Positions 53,261-63,494 of a DNA stretch of 64,000 bases are shown piece after piece. Within the stretch, counting starts at the first letter, position 1. Each line of letters begins with the position of its first letter. The stretch comes from Dactylorhiza incarnata (taxonomy: Eukaryota; Streptophyta; Magnoliopsida; Asparagales; Orchidaceae), in the NCBI GenBank assembly GCA_033032865.1, contig JAWHQI010000166.1:3286001-3350000 (forward strand). The letters are read 5' to 3'. Below the pieces are notes generated by a model. That model did no database searches. It was not told where the DNA came from and saw nothing but the letters and a program-made list of their open reading frames with translations. The position numbers and the translations under genes are program-made.

Positions 53261-53430
53261 ACACTTTTTCTGAAAATTTCATCTTTTTCTAAGATCAATA
53301 TGAGTATTACCGGTTTCTAATAATATGTATAATTTGGTTGGGAAGACAAAGGTAGTTAAAGGAGAAACATGAATAGCTAACTCATCTAATTCTTTAAAGA
53401 CACAGAGGTATTTAGTGAATGATGTATATA
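53261..53430 (-). other. Possible upstream part of the pararetroviral remnant
   Basis: On the minus strand a reading including FVFPTKLYILLETGNTHIDL lies where the viral protease would be. The DTG triad would read ETG here. The evidence is weak: position plus a loose motif. Confidence 0.25.
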
Positions 53431-53437
53431 TATGAAA

Positions 53438-53602
53438 GAGTGGTGTTAAAGACACATCAAAAATGGATGTGCACATCAGTGATAAATGCACAACAAAAAA
53501 TTATTAGGTCTTTTTCTCTTAAAGTTGATGGTCATATAACACATGATTTTTTTTTCTTAAAAATGATATACATATATCATTGGTGTGCCTTTAACACCAC
53601 TC
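53438..53602. mobile_element. MITE, 165 bp, 19-bp terminal inverted repeats
   Basis: GAGTGGTGTTAAAGACACA at 53438-53456 is the reverse complement, with one mismatch, of TGTGCCTTTAACACCACTC at 53584-53602. No coding sequence lies between. A target duplication was not resolved, since both flanks are AT-rich. It stands about 210 bp upstream of the eS30 start codon. Confidence 0.75.
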
Positions 53603-53639
53603 TATATAAAATTGTAGCCTAAGCCCGACCCACATATCT

Positions 53640-53810
53640 ACCATGGCCCACTTTGAATGGGGGCGGGGGGCTGGGCCTGGCTTGTTAAAATCTGTACCTA
53701 TATATAATTAGGGCCAATCCTGCAAAGTTCAGACCTAATTGCGCGACAAAAAGAGAGACGAACTGCAAGGAAGGAAGGAATCCTCCCGTTCTCAAACCTA
53801 GAAATTTGCC
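53640..53810 (+). promoter_or_regulatory. Promoter and 5' UTR of the eS30 gene
   Basis: Contains GGCCCA (53645-53650) and TGGGCC (53672-53677), site II-type elements typical of plant ribosomal protein promoters, and a TATA-like TATATATAATTA (53699-53710) about 100 bp before the ATG. A telo-box (TTTAGGGTTT) lies in the first intron at 53896-53905. These fit growth-linked expression. Element names are from established plant promoter knowledge; function is inferred. Confidence 0.6.
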
Positions 53811-54221
<411 letters not shown>

Positions 54222-54460
54222 AGATTGGTTTCTGAGAAATTAGTTTTCGCTGGTACTTTGTTTATGCCGTATTCTGAGATTTCTAGTTATGCTTCAGGAA
54301 TCTGAAATACCAAATAGCCATGAAGTTTAGATCTTACCCTGTTTTCTCTGTCTTTCTCTTTTTTTTAATCTATGATTTTGGTTCCAAACTTATTATAAAA
54401 TGTTGTTTTGTTTTGGCTAAGAAGCATACATGTTATTCTGTTGATTATCATTTCCTTAAG
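54222..54460 (+). other. 3' flank of eS30
   Basis: Presumed 3' UTR and downstream region, T-rich, without a second gene. No clear AATAAA; plant poly(A) signals are often degenerate. Confidence 0.5.
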
Positions 54461-55330
54461 GGTCCGTTCAATGAACGTTTTCATTGGAAGGTTTTCGTTT
54501 TGGTCCAAAATGAAAAAATCACGCGTTTTCGTTTTGGTCCAAAATGAAAAAATCACGCGTTTTCGTTTTGGGTAAAACGAAAACTTATTTCGTTTGCAAC
54601 ATGATATTCAATTTTGTTTTGGTCCTAAACGAAAACAAACGAATGCTGTAGAATGATTTTCAGTCCGTTTTAGGTTCTTGACCTTGCATAACGCAACATA
54701 ATCCATCCCTCTTTCTCCACATTCTTCTCTGTAAATAGCAACCAAATCCTTTTCAATTTAATCTCCATATCCCTCTTTACACCGGCGGCTTTCCAAATGT
54801 GTGCGAAGACTCTGTTCAAATTCACCGGAGCATAACAGAACGTTCTTGTGCGAAGACTCTGTTCGAACGTGTGGAAAGGCTTTTTTTCTGAACGTTCTTG
54901 TGGAGTTCAAACTCACCGGAGCATAACAGGTGTTGCGTGAGGCGTCGGGGAAGAAGAGCATAACAGGTGCGTGAAGACTCTGACCGAGCCGGAGAGGAAG
55001 AATCGGCCAGAGAGCGAACCGTTGGACGTCGGGGAAGAATCGGTCGGAGAGCGCCGGGAGGAGGCTTTGCGTGAGGCGGGAGGGAATTCGCGCGAGCCGT
55101 CAGGGAAGAAGAGCGGCGGCCTTTCCCAAAACGCGTGAAAACCGACCTCCCTAGGTCTGTTTTGAGGGGGGCTGTTTTATGGAGTGAAAACGGTTCAGTT
55201 TTGGGACAAAACCAAAACAGAGCAAAACAGACCAAAACAGAGTGAAACGAACACCTGTTTTACTTATTCCAAAACTGAAAAAGAAAACGAATCACCAAAA
55301 CAGTGCAAACGAACGGATCCGTTCGGTTGT
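54461..55330. mobile_element. Possible non-autonomous DNA transposon (TIR-like ends)
   Basis: The left end GGGTCCGTTC (54461) and the reverse complement of the right end, GGATCCGTTCG (about 55330), share a short terminal motif, and sub-terminal tracts on both sides are rich in TTTTGGT or ACCAAAA words. 'caccggagcataacag' occurs at 54823 and 54915 within internal duplications. Frames through 54758-55235 show no known domain. No target duplication was found, so this is tentative. Confidence 0.35.
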
Positions 55331-56036
55331 AGGGTTTTGGTAGGGAGTAATTGAAATTGTGAGTATAATAGAAGATAAATGACACTTTTTCTTATTGTGA
55401 TTGAAATTAAGAGTGCATCAAATCAAGTTCCATGTATTTTAATTAATCATTTTAAATAAGTGATGATAGAACCATTAATATTTCTCCAACATTGATGATA
55501 GAAACCACTTATATTTCTCCAGACAAGAATACAATATAAAAAACAAACTATTTAAATCATTGTGGTGGATTTGAAATAAGTCTCTAAATTTTATTTGTTT
55601 GAAACAGGTCTCTAAGATTTCTAATTTGTTTGAAATTAGTCCTTTGGTGACGACGAGGTGCCCATGTGGCATTGATGTGAATATTAACTATATTTATTAT
55701 TTAAAAAAATAAACTATATTTTTTTATAAATAGATAATCTTGTTTTATTTATATTTTTATTCCTTGATTAACCACTGATTTGGATCAAGTGATTTCTCCA
55801 AAAAAAAAACTCTAGATTTCGGATCATTTTATTCCATGAATCAACAGATTGAAACAAATTAGAAATAAATATAATCACACGTATACATAGATTTCTTACG
55901 TCAAACTAAAATTGTTATAGAAAACAAATTGAAAATATAAACAAATTCTACCTGCTCAAATTGGAAAAAAAAACTTTGAATACTCATGAAAATATAAAAA
56001 TCCAACAAGAACATTTTTCCTAGTTTTTTTTTAATT
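55331..56036. other. AT-rich intergenic DNA
   Basis: No gene, RNA or repeat is supported. A loosely repeated phrase ('agtaattgatgatagaa-like' near 55460 and 55490) is the only structure seen. Confidence 0.4.
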
Positions 56037-56048
56037 TATGAAACTAGA

Positions 56049-56094
56049 AGAACACCGACCCCACTATGGTGGGATAAAGGCTTGAGTGTTGTTG
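56049..56094 (+). mobile_element. 46-bp 5'-truncated SINE-like insertion with 12-bp target duplication
   Basis: The insert contains 'ccgaccccactatggtggga' and 'taaaggcttgagtgttgttg', which resembles the 3' tail of plant SINEs ending in TTG repeats. It is flanked on both sides by the identical 12-mer TATGAAACTAGA (56037-56048 and 56095-56106). A long target duplication with a 3'-end-only insert is the mark of LINE-type retrotransposition with 5' truncation. Confidence 0.65.
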
Positions 56095-56106
56095 TATGAA
56101 ACTAGA

Positions 56107-58200
56107 TTAATCTCAAGGAATAAACACAAAAAATAAGCCAGCTTATTATTGTTTAACTTATGAAAAACTACACTTTAATTTGCTTTTTTAAACAATAAAT
56201 ATTGTTAATATCCACATCGATGTTATATGGGCACTTTGTGTACAATCGTTTGCTCCTTGGGCTAAGAATCCCACACTCCAGTATCATGTTTCAAACTTCA
56301 TCACAGTCCTCCACATTGAGGATAGCCTGCTTCAAACCTTGAACTTTCGAATATAGGGCATGTTTGTAGTTGGTTTGAACAAATTGGCTTGTCATGAGCC
56401 ACTTCAACTAAGTACAACTCTTCACATCCTTCTTTCTCTCACACCTCTGGGCAATATTCAAACCCTCTCACCACAAGCCAACATACTCATTCTGCTTTAG
56501 AACGACCATCATGCACCTTTTCTCATCAGAATAGTCCTTAGAGCTGAATTCACCCTATGAACTTGTCAGGCGATGATCTCCCCATGAATTCGAGAATCTC
56601 AACTGGCAAATCATCTTCATACATGTTCTCCTCCCTAGGAGGTCAATGTCTTCTTTTGAGGGAGCCATTGCCTAAGGCGGGTTTTTGTTTGAGAAGAAGA
56701 CAGAGCTCTCGAAAGTCCTTTACACCTTTTGAGAGCTGTGTCAACCTTGTTCGAGAGCAGATCAGAAGCTAAGTAAGCTAATGATGAGCGGATGAGGTTA
56801 TATCATATGTTTCTCAGAATTTCATGGCCTCGCTTTATGGTTGATTTGGTAGGAATCCGGAAAGTACAGTAACTGAGATCTGCGATGGAAGAAAGAATTG
56901 TTGAAAAAAGAGAATTTTGAATGGGGAATATTATATCTAGATTTTCAATGAAATTAGCAAGACAAGCCTTGCTGACGAGAAAGATTGCACACCTCCTAGG
57001 ATGTCTGCTGCTATAACTGCTTGTGTTCGCATTTAGATGTTCCCTACATTTCTAGATCAGACTGTTACTACACCAACACTAACTCCCTAATTCTAGGTCA
57101 TCCTTTTCCTGGTGATAGAGTCTCGTCCACTGCATTGGAGAAGTTTCAATTGGAGAACATAGTGAAAATAAAGAATAGATGTTAAAGATTTATGGGTGAT
57201 CTACATATTCTCAAGCACTTCTATTTTAGAAAGAAAAAAGCAGGAGCAGTTCTCGTCTGTTTTCACGAAGACCGAATCAGCTGCTTTCGGCTTTGAAGGA
57301 GTAGGCACCTTTGGAGTCAGGGCATTGGCCTTTTCTGCAACCTTGTCTTGAAAGAACAGCCAGTCCATGCTAGAACAATGGCGACGTTTTCAGTCCTGGG
57401 CTAAGATAGGCTGGTGTAGTTAAAAAAAGAACATGCATCTGACCTTTTCAACTTGGCCTAATTAGTGTATGATCTCAATCGTGCAGGAGTTGGGCAATCT
57501 GCCCCCACAACTCTTCAAAGTTCTGTTGGAGGATGTGGAGCTGAGCTTACGACAAAGTGTCATTTTGCGGCATGTCATGAAAAACACGAACAAACATATT
57601 GGTGCTGAAGAGATCCACAAAGTCTTAACTAGACTTTCTTAACCCTGAGCTAAAGCTCTTGTACAGTTTGATGCGAGCAAGGTTTATCGAGTGAGCGAGT
57701 ACGCTCAGGCATACAATATATAGAATATTGTTCATTGACCTTTACTTGAAACTCACTAAAGTAGCTCCAACAATCCTAGAGTCGCCTAGATCAAACCAAC
57801 GATTAACACCTCAATAATAGATTCACTTAACATAAGACGATCGTCAGCACAAAACATCTCCGAAGCAGAGTTAGACTTTTTCTTTCAACAACAGTCTTAA
57901 AACGGAACCATAGAAATTCTGGACCAACAATGCAATTGGATTGTCTTTGTGGGTGCTAATGAAGTTTTTTTCAGCGGGCTTGCTGCGATTAGTATTGTAT
58001 ATATTTAATTAGTTAAAAAAACAGTACAATTGACCCTTCTTTACCTTTGTTCATGATCACCCCACTTCCTACACATTCTAAACTATTGCCACCTTCGGCG
58101 ATGACCGGAAACAATCCAAAAAACAGTTAATAGAAATTCTCACCCACCGCTAGACTTCTAACAGTAGTTGTCCCAAAACAAGAGGATGATTCCCTACATC
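56107..58200. other. Unassigned region with short coding-like islands
   Basis: No recognisable gene. Two islands look codon-like: plus strand 57487-57641, ELGNLPPQLFKVLLEDVELS continuing HVMKNTNKHIGAEEIHKVLT, preceded by a splice-acceptor-like 'atcgtgcag'; and minus strand about 57373-57240, MDWLFFQDKVAEKANALTPK. A third on the minus strand near 56640-56540 reads MYEDDLPVEILEFMGRSSPD. None could be linked to a family or to the others, and strands disagree. They may be fragments of decayed genes or chance. Confidence 0.3.
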
Positions 58201-58212
58201 AACAGGATAGGA

Positions 58213-58445
58213 CAGTAGTTTCATCGATGAGCGTAAAATACCACCAAAATTGAAAACTTGGACCACAAACGCTAGAAGAACCTGCGAGAAATTGAGTCGG
58301 GTAAAGATACATGCTCCCCAAGGGAAGGCGAGAAGGCCACCAGGAGAGTAGTTTCATCGATAAATGGCAAAATCCAAAACTTGGACCACAAACACTAGGA
58401 GAACCTGCGAGAATTTGAGTCGGATAAAGATACTTGCTCTCGGTT
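58213..58445 (+). repeat. Tandem duplication, period about 134 bp
   Basis: 'agtagtttcatcgat' starts both copies (58213 and 58347), followed by 'aaaacttggaccacaaac' and 'gaacctgcgaga'. The copies differ by small indels. Non-coding. Confidence 0.8.
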
Positions 58446-58819
58446 GAGCCCTTGACTCCTATCGTCTTTCTTGCTAATGCGAGAACTTGTGTTTATGCAT
58501 AACTAGTGCCAACTGGTTCTATCCTTCAATCCCCTTAGGGGTGTATATTGTCTCCTTCCCAATAACCAGGAAATAGTGGGGAATCACATTCAAGTATCCT
58601 AACAGATAAAAATGACGAAAGGGCCCAAAGGGTACGTAGTAGGTGAATCACGATAATGGCTCAGAGAACGAAATGTCGGTGAGCTAATAGAAAGAGGCGA
58701 ACAGTCCAAGAAAGCTGCCCGAAGCGGGGGTGAGCTTATATAAAGAGGTGAAGCCCCCAAAGGGGTTGAGTTTATATAAAGAGGCGATGGGGTAGTGAAA
58801 AATCAAAATGTCAAATTGA

Positions 58820-59230
58820 TTTTTTTCCTTTCTTTGTTTTTTTTTTTGATTCAAAACCATTTCCCCTCTGTAAGGTCAATCAAAAATGAGATTTTAACGC
58901 CACCCTATTGCAAAAGTTCATTTTGCCAAAAATCAAAACCATATGACAAGTTCATTTGCCATTTTCCCTCGGTAAGGTCAATCGGAAATGAGATTTTTTT
59001 TATCACAACTCTATGATAAAAGTTCATTTTGCCATTTTTCTCTCAGTAAGGTCAATCGAAAATGAGATGTTTTTAGCTAACACTGTTTTTTTGATTAAAA
59101 ACTATTTCCCCTCGTTTAGTGAAAAGAAAATGAGATTTTTCTATCAAATCCTGTGTTTTTTGATTCAAAATCATTTTCCCTCGTTCAGTTTAAAATCAAA
59201 TTCAATTTTATATCAAATCCCATGTTTTTT
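58820..59230 (+). repeat. Degenerate repeat array around AAGGTCAATCnnAAATGAGA
   Basis: Five diverged units carry 'tttcccctctgtaaggtcaa' or a relative, then 'aaaatgagatttt' and 'atttttgattcaaaa', at about 58858, 58965, 59033, 59103 and 59170, spaced 65-110 bp. The short frames at 58795-59282 follow the repeats and are not genes. Confidence 0.65.
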
Positions 59231-59406
59231 AATGAAAAACCAGCTTCTCTTCACCTCTTTCTTCACCGCTTTTTGCCGCTAATGCGACTCACCTTCTACG
59301 TACCCTTGGGGTCTCAATGCGACCGATGAAAAACTTGCTTTTTTGATGAAAAAAAAGCTGCAGATCATGTGTAGTTTGGGCATCAACGCGACCGTGTAAG
59401 TATGTT

Positions 59407-59446
59407 TGGGTATAGCAGGACTTGAACCTGCGACCATTAGGTTAAA
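59407..59446 (-). tRNA. 3' half of mitochondrial-type tRNA-Lys(UUU), 40-nt remnant
   Basis: The minus strand carries the T arm GCAGGTTCAAGTCCTGC, the acceptor end TATACCCA and the 3' side of the anticodon arm TTTAACCTAA. This matches, as I remember it, the 3' part of plant mitochondrial trnK-UUU. The 5' half is absent (sequence diverges at the anticodon loop), so it cannot be functional. It is probably a small piece of mitochondrial DNA in the nucleus. Confidence 0.55.
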
Positions 59447-59883
59447 TGTTTTGAACCACTGTATTTGCCTTCCTCACACCTAGGAATCTTCATCGTGCCG
59501 TTCTCCTTTTCAGCGATATTGAACATGTTCTTCGCCCTAGAGTTCAATCAATGCGCACAAATAAGCGATTCATGATCTCTTCCCAACTCGACGAAAATGA
59601 AATGACAAAGCATTGATTTGACCTTTAATATGTATTCCAAAACCTCAGTTATTTGATTAGATTGGATGCTTTAAAGGACCAAAAATTTGGCATGAAAATG
59701 AAACTCGAGACACCTTACCAATAGGCCCAATTTTAAAATGGCAAAAGCTTGGCACATCTCAACTCTTGGACTAACCTGTCTTATGCATCAAATATTCGCT
59801 GAGAATTTGGTCACTGGCGGATGATTTTAGTTTATTTTATGTTATCCTCGGATCAAACATTTTAATGCTGTAATGCGATATTT

Positions 59884-60105
59884 TGCGGGGGCGGCTATAT
59901 TCGGCGGGGACGATGATATTCGGCGGGGACGACGACATTCAGCGGTGGCTACATTTGGCAGGGGCTGCGACATTCAGCGGGGGCTACATTTGGCAGAGGC
60001 GGCGACATTTGCCAGGGGTGGCTACATTCGGTAGGGGCAACAACATTCAATAGGGGCGACATTTGGTTGGGGCGGCGACATTTGGCCGGGGTGGTCTATA
60101 GTTAT
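59884..60105 (+). repeat. GC-rich minisatellite, unit about 18-24 bp
   Basis: Irregular repeats of GGGGCGGC plus GACATTTGGC (variants 'tatattcggcggggacgatg', 'gctacatttggcaggggctg') occur about ten times. The unit alternates between ATTCGG/ATTCAG and ATTTGG forms. Non-coding, recently expanded and diverging. Confidence 0.85.
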
Positions 60106-60629
60106 ATACGTATATATAAAACCTAATTCAATGTTGTTCAACAAAAATCATATGATGTGATGATTGTCATCTTTGCTTGACATAGTGGAAGCCTGAGTTC
60201 AATTCTCACAATTGACAATTTTTGTGAGATTAAAAAACGGGTCATATGACCCTCCTTTTTCAATAAATTTAGGGGTAAAATCTTAATTTTATGTTGTAGG
60301 GTACCCTATACTTTTGTAGTTTTAGGTCATCCCCTAATAGGTTTCGGAGATCTACGAAAAATGGAGAGTGACAGAGAGAGAGAGCTGTTGATTCGATGGC
60401 TGATGAAATATCATGCCAGATTCGATTGTCGCAATCATTTCAATGAGTTTAAAATTCATGAGTTTGATATACGAGTGTCCGACATGGGGCTCCGCCCCTA
60501 CGACCAAGCGCGACAGTACCTTGCGGCGATGACTTTTGTCTTACATAATGGGCCTTGCAGTACTGCGTGGATTTTTGTTTGAAACTATATATCTTTTTAT
60601 ATAATTTTAACATATTATATTAATTGTGC
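60106..60629. other. Flank of the MULE, nothing firm
   Basis: A pol III B-box-like GAGTTCAATTCTC near 60192 could belong to an old SINE, but no A box or end is convincing. The 73-codon frame at 60361-60582 (MESDRERELLIRWLMKYHAR) has no recognisable domain. Confidence 0.3.
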
Positions 60630-62596
60630 TTGATTACGGGATCAATATCTTGGTCTTCCTTTTAGCCTTAGTGGAAGAAGTTCTTTTGTCTGACTTGTTG
60701 TTGGATCCAAAAGCTCACGAAGTTTTCGCTTCAATTTATTTTTCTTAATAGCCGTAGATTTGTTATATTTGAAGAGTATTCCATCCAACTCCACTTGTAT
60801 GTCATGTATTGGCTCATTTTCTTCTTAACCTTGCATGTATCTTTTATATTGCACACTAAAAATAATTGTTGTCAGTGTTTATGGATCATCCATAAAGGAA
60901 AAGATGTCGAGTTAGTAATGTACGGTATTAGCTCGTGCCCACACGGTAAGCCCATTGTGAGTCTCACTTTATGAGTGCAATTTGTCTAATTATGTATCCC
61001 ACCCTTTACCAATTCTTTCTCCTTTTTAATTACTTCTAATGCAGCTACGAAAATAGTGCCTTGCAATTCAGTGTACAAAGAGCTCCTATAGCATGTATTA
61101 ACGTGTATAGAACTTTGACCAAATGAATGTTTAATTCCCGTGTGTTGAAGATTAATCATTTGATCAAATGTTTTCCAAATAGTTGTCAAGTTTTCAATCG
61201 AAACTTCAAGTAATCGTTTAAGCTGACTGTGTCCACTTTCGACCCAATTTGTTGTGCAATTTCCAAAGTGTAAATATTTATCCACCCAAACAGAAATAAA
61301 TGATTCTTTATACGGCTCAATCCATGTTGTAAATACATATTGAAGTACATCAGAATATTTCTCCTCATAAGTACTTTGCAGAAAACGGAATCGATCATTG
61401 AAATCAAGCAGTGTTGGTGAGTTTACAACCTTTTGCCATGAAGATAGAAAACTATCAAATTCTTTTCCTGCTTTGAAGTATTTCTTGCAATGTGCAAGAA
61501 TGTTTCTGTTAATCTGTACCTGACATAAAACAATACGAGCTTGGGGGAAGACAACCTTAATAGCATTCCATAATGCTATTTCTCGATCTATCACAAACAC
61601 ACCTGGTATTGATGTTTCATCTAACATACCTTTAAATCTTTCAAGTGCCCATGCGTAACTTGATTCAGTCTCATTTGACATGAAAACAAACGAGGAAAAA
61701 AGGATAAATTTGTTGATGTCAAACCCACAATAGAAAGCAAAGGCAATCTGTAACGATTAGTCTTGTATGTGCAATCTAACATAAAAACGTCTGAAAACAT
61801 GTTACTTAGTTGCACTGCAGTTGGATGAGCAAAATACAAAAATTCCATGCTTTTAGTACTGTCATTAACATGATTGTAACTGATATAGCCGGCTTCAGTA
61901 ATGCACCTGTAGAGAAACTGTATAGGGGTAGAACCATCTAACTCTTTCTTGGACAGTCTAACTTTTTCATTATAAATTGTTCTCATAACTGAACAATTGT
62001 TTGGATTTTTTTTTCAAAACAGAAAGAATTTTTCGAGGTTTCACACCTGATGTTATCATTTCTTGAACAACCTTTTGTTCATTATCATCTAATCTCCCTG
62101 CGTATGCATGTGCCTCTAGATGAACAAAACTATGATTATGGATTCCACATTTTACCTGTAATTTCCATTCATCCAAACACATATCTCTCTGGCCTTGTAA
62201 TGCAAAAAGACATCCACAAAGCTTGGAGCTTGTTTTCCTTAAATTCCTTTTAACAAACCCTTTATTACGCTGATTTTCTCGGGGTAAACCACCTCTATCG
62301 CAACCCAACATAATCCTTGGTTTACCGTGTGCAACAATCTTATCGGCTCTTTGAATGGTTATAAAAAACCCTATACGTCTTGCAACAGTATGAGTCCATT
62401 CAACCAAATTATCTCTATTTGGAAAAAGAGTATCAATGATAAATTCATTTCCAACATCTAAATGTGTTGAATTACTAGACTCTTCAAGCAATGTCAAATC
62501 TTCGTTTGAACACATTGTTAGCACAATTAGAAAAACCTGAAAAATTGGAACACACATTACATATTTGTCGTCCCCCAAGCTAGAAACTCTGTACAT
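60630..62596 (-). pseudogene. MULE transposase / FAR1-related, two frameshifts
   Basis: Minus strand. The N-terminal part from 62596 has a FAR1-type zinc-binding region (VARRIGFFITIQRADK, LGCDRGG, SKLCGCLFALQGQRDM, then KCGIHNHSFVHLEAHAYAGR). The MULE catalytic domain has FSDVFMLDCTYKTNRYRLPL near 61780, PGVFVIDREIALWNAIKVVF near 61590 and QVQINRNILAHCKKYF near 61510, and a C-terminal segment with TTNWVESGHSQLKRLL near 61230. Beyond the stop at 60986 more coding-like sequence (LRELLDPTTSQTK near 60700) belongs to its C-terminus. Frameshifts near 61975-61990 and 61690 both fall in homopolymers. No terminal inverted repeats were found. It could be a recently dead element or a host FAR1-like gene with sequence errors. 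Confidence 0.8.
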
Positions 62597-63480
62597 GTTC
62601 TATCTTCATTACATGTTCCAGAAATAGCATTATTAATTCTATTCTGTACATGAGCGAAACTAAAAATTAGGGAGAATTTTTTTTCTGATAACATGTACAG
62701 AGATAAATGCAACCCCTAATTCTATTCCATAATGCCATGAAGATAGAACACACAAGACAACTGTGAACTCATAGTGTAACACATAAACAAAGAACAAATT
62801 TGTGAAATAGTTTAAACTGTGAACTACTCATCAATAATTTTTTTGGAAGAAGATGAATAGTACCTTCCAGGAAGAGCGCGAGGAGAACGGCTACGACTCA
62901 ACAATGGCGGAGGAGAACGACTACGTCTCGAAGAAATGCTACCCCCGGCGGAGGAGAAGAAATGCGACCCCGGCCTGCGGCGGAGGAGAAGATGGGGGTT
63001 CCCAGACCTGCCTTCAACAACAATGGCGTAAGAGATCGTCTGCGGCTTGGGGGTTTTCTATCGCTGGTGGAGGAGAAGAAATGCGATTGCTGGCGGAGGA
63101 GAAGATGGGGGTTTTCACAAATCGCGATTTTCTGCGCTTGGGGGTTTTCGATCGCTGCTTAGGGGTTTGCCTGCGCTTAGGACTGTCGATCGGGGGAGTG
63201 GAATAGGAAAAAACTGTAAAATAGAGTTTATTTTATGGGTGCATATAGCGAAAATAGACTGCCTTTGACATTGCTCTAAAAATAATGATTGAAATTCATA
63301 AAATCCAAAAAATTTTAGTAGACCTCCTAGACCTACTATGTAGGTTATTATTAGGTCTACAAAAACTAATTTCGAAATATAATGACTCTTTAAAATGATT
63401 TTTATTAAAATATAATTTTTTTTATAAAAAATAATTATAAAATATTGATGTATATATTTTTTACGGTCATTTTGAGTACT
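62597..63480. other. Upstream flank of the MULE; internally repeated GC segment
   Basis: Holds 'ggcggaggagaagatggggg' and 'cttgggggttttcgatcgc' units repeated two or three times at 62950-63170. The 117-codon plus-strand frame (62853-63206) follows these repeats. It may be the 5' untranslated or terminal region of the MULE. Not a supported gene. Confidence 0.35.
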
Positions 63481-63494
63481 CATGTATATATGTT

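Noticed and set aside
56557..56772. A 71-codon gene on the plus strand
   Set aside because: No motif, no neighbours, and the opposite strand is equally coding-like in part; composition does not support it.
60361..60582. A 73-codon gene downstream of the MULE
   Set aside because: No recognisable domain or conserved context; likely chance.
62853..63206. A 117-codon plus-strand ORF upstream of the MULE
   Set aside because: Built from repeated 'gcggaggagaag' and 'gggggtttt' units with alternative frames equally open; no domain.
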